The notes under the pieces: model-generated
Databases searched by the model: none
What the model saw: the letters and a program-made list of their open reading frames with translations, nothing else
Told to the model about the DNA's origin: nothing
Part shown: piece by piece, positions 56,771 through 64,000 of the stretch
How positions within the stretch are numbered: position 1 is the stretch's first letter
How the letters are laid out: every line of letters starts with the position of its first letter
Program-made: the position numbers and the translations under genes
DNA from: Aptenodytes patagonicus
Lineage: Eukaryota > Chordata > Aves > Sphenisciformes > Spheniscidae
DNA: 64,000 bases
Direction of reading: 5' to 3'
NCBI RefSeq assembly: GCF_965638725.1
Contig: NC_134953.1
Location: 9,695,001 to 9,759,000, forward strand

Positions 56771-59700
56771 CCATCCCTCTTTCCCCTGGTCCGGAACCAT
56801 CGCCTTCGCATGAGTTTCATGCTTAATTGGATTTGCTGATTATTGCTGAGATACGCGATTTTACTTTCCTCTAATACTAAAGCAATTAGATAGTCATGAA
56901 TACAAACCATATCCTTTGTAATCACTTAATGCTAATTAATTAGTGACTTAACTCTGCCTGGTTTGAAGTAAGTAGCATAAGTGGGAATTTGTGCGTAGTA
57001 CTTTTTCCACCAATATTTATTATATGTATTTGACTTGCCAGTTTCTTCAGTTAATAAAATTAAGGTAGAATCAATGAGGTGGAATTCATTAATTTTACCT
57101 TAATTCCTCTGTGCCATTTCACAGAAGAACGTCACAGAGAGATTTACTTGTGGATGTTATAGCGGTGCAATCCTAAGATGTGCTGTACAACCCCGAATTT
57201 TACTGAAATATATGGTAATGAAAGGTATTTTGGGTCTTTGATGAAAGCACGGACTCTCCAACTTCTCAGGACATCTCGCTTCTCGATGATCATGATTGTG
57301 ATTATTTTCTGCTTTTGACTCAAATCATGTTCAGAGTCAGCTTTCAAGTGAGAGGCATTTTTATATACTACTTGTATGTTAAGATAGAATATGCTTGCAC
57401 TGACCTAGCAAAGCAGTTAGGTGCACTACCTTGCAAGATCAAACCTTGTGTCATTATATTATATTACATTCTTCCTGCCTACCCCATGCAGTGAGAACTG
57501 AAGAAAACCTAGATATGACTCCTGGCTTTTCTTTTTTTCCCTGGGGAGTATGGGACAGAAGTGTGGCAGTGCTACTGTCTTTTCTGTGTAATCAACTTGA
57601 ATAAGTAATCTCTGGCAGGCATCCTATAACACAGTGTCCCTTTGTCTGGTAACTTGCTGCTACTGTGCTTGACTTAAAAGCATTTGTAACAGAGCAGTGC
57701 TGTGTCCTTGAATACCTACTGACATCCAAATAAAATGAAGTGTAATGTCACTGATAGCAGATAAGTATGAAAGTTCTTGTGCAGGCAGATTTCAAATATT
57801 AAAGATTTCTAACACTTCTAACAGCTAATGTATCAGTGTGCTATTTGTTGGGAAAATAATCTCTTCTCCCAGTCCCTTGTTCTTATAAAATCACTTTACA
57901 GCTTTACTTCTCTTATTCATAAGCATGTCCTTTCCTTGGTGTCCTTTACAGCATGGGTCAAAGTCACCACTGTTCATACATTTGAGCCCAGACCAAAATT
58001 GCATATGTCCCCAGAAGATTTGAGCTAGACCTTTGGGACTGGCACTATTAGCTGTGTCACTCAGCACAAACATTTGCTTTGGTGTCTTGAGGTGGAATCT
58101 GCATGCAGAGGTGAAGTAACTAGATTGGAAAATACATATTTCATTTGATGGTGTAGGGAAGCCTGCCAAGAGATAAAATGGCAAACATGATGTTGTTTTG
58201 TGAACTCCAAGGATGATATGATTTTTACATCACCAGCGTCTGACAGTGTTTGTCCCTTCACAGCTCTGTGCTTTTTTTTCCCAGTATGAGGCAGCTGCAT
58301 CATAATGTGTTGGATGAATAAGGGGGCAATGAGGTAGAAGTTAAGAAGATAATCGTTTACATACAGAAATGGGAGCTGAAAAGGAACAGCGGTAATAAAA
58401 TCCAGGGGACAGTTTCTGTGTAGGAGCCTGAGAGACCTGAGGGCCCATTGCATTTCTGTTACTGGCATCTTGGGCGATGTTAAGGCAAGTCATCCATACA
58501 ACTGAAGCAACGACAGAGACATGCTTTGGGTAGTGTTTTAGCTCTTCCAATGTGAAGTGTTTGATAACAACTAGATAGTATTCTCCTCCTACCTCTGCCA
58601 CTATCTCTTCTTTTGGGGAAGTCATTTAACATTTAGATTTCAGTTTTCCACTTCTGCAAAATATGACTAATGATATTGTGGTGGCTAGGTTTTTATATGG
58701 GACACGCACAGACAGCCTCCTGAGGAAAGGCAGGAAAGACCTTACCCTTTGAGGAAACAGCTTTGAGAGGAAGCTGAAGAGTGCATTTCCTGACCCGGAG
58801 ACTGTGCACTTTGGAGAGGGAGGCAGTGTTCAACTAGCCTAAGCAGGAAGAGAACAGTAACTGTCTCTGTACTGTTTTCCAATAATAAATGGAAATAATT
58901 CTTTAGCTGAGGTGAGTTCATGCTGCTGAGAGCTCAGGTGTAGCAGCAAAATTTGATTGCATTTTATATCAAACCTGTTCATTATGAAATCTTGGACTAT
59001 ACTACAGTATTTGCAAGGGCTTGCTTTTGCTAAATGCTGTCCTAACCAATGTGTCTGTAGATTTGAAATACCCCAAGCACTGACATATAAATACACCTTC
59101 AATATTCTGTTTGCCAATTTGTCTTTCTGCACCAGAAAGCATGCTACAGCATTGGCTGAGTGAACTGCATAGGGCTGGTTGGACTGGTCTGCCCAAATAG
59201 AGAATTGATTCCAAGCTGCCCTGCACTCCAGCTGAATCATGAGCATTTACAGCTCTGCTCAACTTGAGTTATTGTCGCAGATAGGGGAGTACACAAACAC
59301 AATTAATTAGGCTGTTCAGGTGAGATTTCCGGCCCCCTTCTGAAAAGTCAAATTTCCGTTTGCAGCTACAACTTCACAGCTAATTTCTTTCACCCAGTGT
59401 TAATTTGACCTGAAAAGTTCAGAATTTTCAGAGTTGTTTTTAGATGTTCTGTGGATTTTCTATTCTAATTCTCTCAAACGTTTGGGCTTTGCCACTTACT
59501 ATTCTGAATGACATCCCTTTGCATCTTTTCTTTTGCATTGGAATAAATAACGAGAGCTGATCCATCACTGAAATATCATCCCAGTCATTTGTTTCCATAG
59601 CTGCCAGCAAGACTGCCTTCTGCCAATGGCAAAATTTATGGGCGATATCTCTCACCATGCCCAGTCATCTTCCCTTAGCTAGCTCTGTCTGGAAATCTTT

Positions 59701-62700
59701 CTTTTTCATTCTCTGCCCTCTGAAGTCTACAGTGGATTCTGTCTCTCTACGAAAACACTGTAAAACTTCTCTCCCAGACCCTTGTGGTGTTAGGCATTTT
59801 TCTTCCCAAATGTGAATAAATTGCCTCATTTTTAAATGTGCCAGTATCTTACACTTCATCTGTATACACCGTAGGATATTCTGTGGAGTTCATTAACAGA
59901 ATGGTCAGGTTCAGTAAGTACATCTTATCTTAAAGACAGTGGATGTCACAACCTTTTGCATTTTTATGTCTTGTCCCAGTTTAGCAAATATGATAAGCAA
60001 ATCCCTTCCTCATTTCTGAAAGAAAAGATTTTTGAATGGTAGGAGAAACCTACCCAGAAAAAGACATTGCTTTGACTTCCTAGTAAGAAGTCTCCCAATG
60101 GCTTTCAAAGATAAGAATATGTAGGTGTTGCAGCCTGATTATTCAGTTTTCATTCCTCTTATACCTCATTTGATGTTTTAAAAAATAGGTAGCCAAAAAG
60201 TTACTGGGTGATACTTTTCTAATAACTTCTGGCCAAGGGACAGAAGCATGGGTAGTATTTCCATAGTCTATCTTCTGTCTTAGATGATTACCCATGTTTG
60301 GAGCCTGGACTGTCTATGTTCTCTCTGTGGTCAACGGTAAGAGAAGTACCTTCAGAAGGCAATTCAGTCACCTTGCTAAAGTCTAATAGAGATGCTCGTA
60401 GTTGCCCTCTTCAGACAATTGTCACCCTGAGTATTGATTTTATGGAGAGTTTACAGAGCCTAGATGTCTAACATAAGCATCTAATTTACCTGCTTAATGC
60501 AAATCATCTGAACACAGCCCTAACCTGTGAAAACAGGATGACAGCATGAAAGAAAGAACTGAGGTGGCATCAGCTTGTGATAGTGCTGGCCAGCAGTGGG
60601 GTAGCTCAATTCTGAGTATTTGGGAATGAAAGGGAGGCTGGGCTAGCAGCTTGCTTTTCTGTTCTTCTGCACTCTAATCACCATACCCTAGTTCGTTAAT
60701 GCATTCTATCGCATTCTGAGCATACCTGCCCCTGTGGCTTCAAATATCTCTTGCCTGTATAGCTCAAAAAAAAAAAAAAAAAAAAGTTTTATCTCTATCA
60801 AGGATCTAATTTTTGGGGAAAGGCTTTGTTTGTTTCTGTGTTTTTTTACTTTTTAAAAAATATTTTTATTTTTAAGAATTGAAGAAGTGATTAGATACAG
60901 ACGAATAGAAGCTAAAGACTCATTTTGGGGGTAGCACAGCATCTCTCCAGCAAAATGAAAGTCTAGAGCATTGGACTTAGAAACATATGCTTTCAGAGTG
61001 GTAGAAGTTAGATGTACATTGCGCCCAGTGGAACTGAGTCAAATTTTACCTCAGTCCCTGCACTGAGTCCTGTATTGGCTGATGTGGCCTTCAAAGATAC
61101 CTAGCCTGTAGGAAACACTCAACTTAGGGGCATGGATGAAATGCTGGTCATCTGAATATAGCCTAGAGTCTTTCTGCATCAGACAGATATGGATAATAAC
61201 ACCACCTTGCTTTGCAGGAGAATTACGGAGAATTAGTTTGTTAGAAGCTCGGATGTTCCGTCCTGGGAGATGTATGAGTACCGTAGATAAATAGAGGGAG
61301 TGAAAAAAGCTTCTCCATATTTCTTCTGTAAAACATTTCTGAGACTGGCAGTCTGCAACCTTTCAGCAGTGTTTAAATTCACTCTCTTGAAAAGAAATGC
61401 ATCTCGCTGTCTATGGTACTGTTTGCTGTTTCTCAGTTTGAAATCACCTAGTAGAACCCCAGAGGGTTTCTCAAACAGCTGACCATTAAACACAGTCAGG
61501 AACAAAGATCAATTGAAAACACATTTAGATTTAAGCTTCCTGGCCTGCTTTTAATTTCTTCGAATCAGCATTGGGAGTTATTACTGTGGTTAGTCTGGCC
61601 TTTTATTTGTTCTATGGCTTATTCATATAAACAATCAACTTCAGGGACGCCTAACTGCTCTCTGAACTGCTTTCTGGGGTTTTTTTAATTTTTTTTTTTT
61701 TTTAATATCTTCCAAATATTCCCAAAGTTATCAAAGGATTATGGTTTTAAATGCAGAAAACATGTTAAATAGAAACACGTTATTGGAAACAGAACTATAT
61801 TTATGAGTCTAGAGGGAGTTTGCAAGAAACTCACTTTGCAAGCAGAATTTGGGTCATGGCACCTTAAAGCTTCAGTAGCTTTCTTGAGTCTGGGATCTGG
61901 ATTTGTGGCAGCCTGGATTATTATTTCTGTTCAAGATGGAGCTATACAGGCACAAAAGGATATAGCTCCAAAGAGTTTGCAGTTCAGATAGAAATCAGGA
62001 ATAGTCAGTGGTTTGGCTGAACTTACTTATGCCTTTAGGGGACAGGAGGGGAATCCTAAATGTAGTTTGTAGCAACCTCTGGGCATTAAAATGACTGAAG
62101 CACCTACTGTTCTGTCCATGGCTGTTCTGAGCCCTGAACTCTTTCTTTTGTGTAAGGTCCCATGCTACTGTATTGCCACCAGAAGTGTGATGCTAAACAC
62201 ATCGTTTTGTTGCAAGTCTTGCAATAATTGCTGGTTTTGGCTTTTGGGGTTTGTTTCCTTTTTTTTTTAAGACAAGCTACTGTAGTCCTAAAGTAAGCAA
62301 TAATATCAGCTTTTAGAGTTTTGTATTATGTTTTAATTCTCAATGTTGCAAAAGAAAATTATGACTATAGGAATACTGTATCAGGCAAATATTGTTTTGT
62401 CAATATGCAAAAACTTTCACCCACTTTCACAATTTTGGGGATCGTTAGACAGGATATTTGAATGTTGAAAGCTGATGGCAAAATAGCATCACTGTCAAGA
62501 AGAAAATAATAACAAACACAAACATACATATGTTTGTGTTACATACGTTAGACCAATACATGGCAAATACATTGCAATGCAGACACACTCAAAATAGTTT
62601 AGGTACGAGAAGCCCGAAGGCCATGTTAGTACACCAGCCTCCCTGGACTAATACACCCATCACTGTGGGGCCACTTAATTTCTGTGCTCAGTCAGCTATA

Positions 62701-64000
62701 TTATTTCCCACAACCAAGCTAACTTGCTCAGGTACCGCAGCTATCACTGTATGGCGATGTTTGTAATGCAGGCACATAACTTCACAGAAGGACAAGCACA
62801 TGGGAACAAACAACGTCCCCAGCAGAGATCCCAGGCTCTGGGTCAGTATGCTAAATCTTTTTAAGGGAATAGCATTAGTGATTAGCTTCAGTATACAACA
62901 GGGTATTCATTATGATTAATGGTAGCCTAGAGCCAGCTAATTATATTTGCAGGCTGGTTTCCCTAAAAAGCAGATGTTGGACAGATGGTAGTCAAATGAT
63001 CAGTCACGCCGCCATGTACAGCAAGTCCGAGGGCTGTGGGGAAAAAGGTAGCATGTGGAGCATACTTCTCATTTCTGTGGGAGCCTTGTACTTTTTTACA
63101 CATATACAAAGGCTCACAGACATATATGTCATTGGTTAAGAATTGTAGAGCTGTTGATGGTTGGCTACAGCAAGTTAGCAAATCTCCACCTTGATGTGCT
63201 TGTTACCCTTGGGTGACTGTGAATCCTATAACAGAACTCTCCAAAGGTGATGAGACTGCATGCTAGCCAGAGCTTTGCAGAAGCTTTTTTTAGGCTGGAA
63301 CACTTCTTGCTTCTCTTTTTATTCCTTTTCCTTAAAAATTTTTATTTTTGTGTGCTTTTTTTCAGTCTGCTTTCTCATGGAAGCTCTCCATGCTGTTAAG
63401 TTTCATGTCAATGGCATTGGAAGAGTATCCCTTCAACTGAAAACTGTTGTTCGATATTCTATTGCAACTGAGGTACTCAAAGCAAATACAACCGCCTGCA
63501 TAGATAGTGACTTGTAGCATAGTCCAGTATTTAACAGGGCTTATGTAAGGTAGTGTTCAGTCTTTATCATCTTTGTTCAGCATGGGAACTAGAATTGTAT
63601 TTCCTGTGTAATAGCAACCCTTTCCTAAGACATAATTCTGACCGTGGGTTCATAACAGTACTGATTTTAGTGTATCTTAATTGTTGCTAAACGCATTTGT
63701 TTTGTCAGCTAGAGTCAAATCACGGGACACATGCTATGCAAATAGAACATGTACTTAATTGTTTTAAGTGGTATGTCCAGTTTGTGTCACCACAGGAGTT
63801 GTTCTTCTGGGTTTTGGGTAGAACTTTTGCAAAGGCTCAAGACTGCTCCATTAAAATGAAATCTTTGGTTTCCATTGCCCTTTAATCAAATGCAAACCAG
63901 AGCTTCCAGGGATTGTAAGGGATTGTAATAATGTCTCCAGTTGAATTTGGCTCTTTTGCAGCCCATCAAAAGAAGTTGTCCTTGACAAAAACAATATTTT
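56771..64000. other. Gene-poor terminal region
   Basis: AT-rich sequence with no recognisable gene. It contains an A20 run (60766-60785), a T-rich run near 61689-61703, and a 12-bp palindrome at 62515-62540. Frames of up to 135 codons on the minus strand at 58-59 kb have no family resemblance. Confidence 0.6.
62515..62540. repeat. Near-perfect palindrome, 12-bp arms
   Basis: Arms 62515-62526 (aacacaaacata) and 62529-62540 are exact reverse complements separated by ca. Confidence 0.9.

Noticed and set aside
58061-59262. Several minus-strand frames of 86-135 codons
   Set aside because: Overlap each other in different frames and have no recognisable domain. Consistent with chance in unconstrained DNA.
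60766-60785. A20 run that might mark a retrocopy tail
   Set aside because: No gene-like sequence or target-site duplication was recognised upstream. Treated as a simple homopolymer.
63260-63517. + strand frame with a good acceptor at about 63365 and a short FHVNGIGRV motif
   Set aside because: The GxGRV look recalls dehydrogenases, but surrounding residues do not fit, and the stretch continues into an ordinary stop without a donor.

Overview
This is 64 kb of vertebrate nuclear DNA, most probably from a bird. It holds three intron-rich housekeeping genes with long AT-rich introns, CpG-island promoters and a CR1-type LINE fragment of avian/sauropsid style (32.3-32.9 kb). No bacterial, viral or plasmid genes were seen. 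Gene identities come from reading exon translations and checking that every intron has GT..AG ends and that reading phase is kept across each junction.

Layout. (1) 1-19.4 kb, + strand: the 3' two thirds of PPP3CB, the calcineurin A beta catalytic subunit (protein phosphatase 2B). Nine exons are present, corresponding to exons 6-14 of the mammalian gene, followed by a 1.5 kb 3' UTR. The 5' exons lie outside the window. The intron after exon 12 opens with a conserved 41-codon extension that matches the alternative CnA-beta-1 isoform, and exon 13 is a 30-nt cassette exon. (2) 19.4-22.9 kb: convergent intergenic space with a perfect 15-bp stem-loop and one orphan exon-like segment. (3) 22.9-38.6 kb, - strand: the complete coding sequence of ANXA7 (annexin A7, 463 aa in 12 coding exons), with a noncoding first exon probably in the CpG island at 37.4-38.7 kb. 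(4) 38.7-45.8 kb: intergenic. (5) 45.8-50.8 kb, - strand: complete EIF3F (eIF3 subunit f, 336 aa, 8 exons), with a CpG-island promoter carrying six CCAAT boxes. (6) 51.3-64 kb: no recognisable gene, but there is an orphan CpG island at 56.5-56.8 kb.

The three genes do not form a pathway unit: a Ca2+/calmodulin phosphatase, a Ca2+-dependent membrane-binding protein and a translation initiation subunit. The arrangement is still of interest. PPP3CB and ANXA7 converge and lack the intervening MSS51 of human 10q22, and an intron-containing EIF3F sits next to ANXA7 although the human gene is on 11p15.

The observations most worth checking are the retained-intron CnA-beta-1 tail, the hairpins around the 30-nt cassette exon, a perfectly identical but order-shuffled 229-bp duplication on either side of one ANXA7 exon (recent rearrangement or assembly artefact), and the gene order itself.
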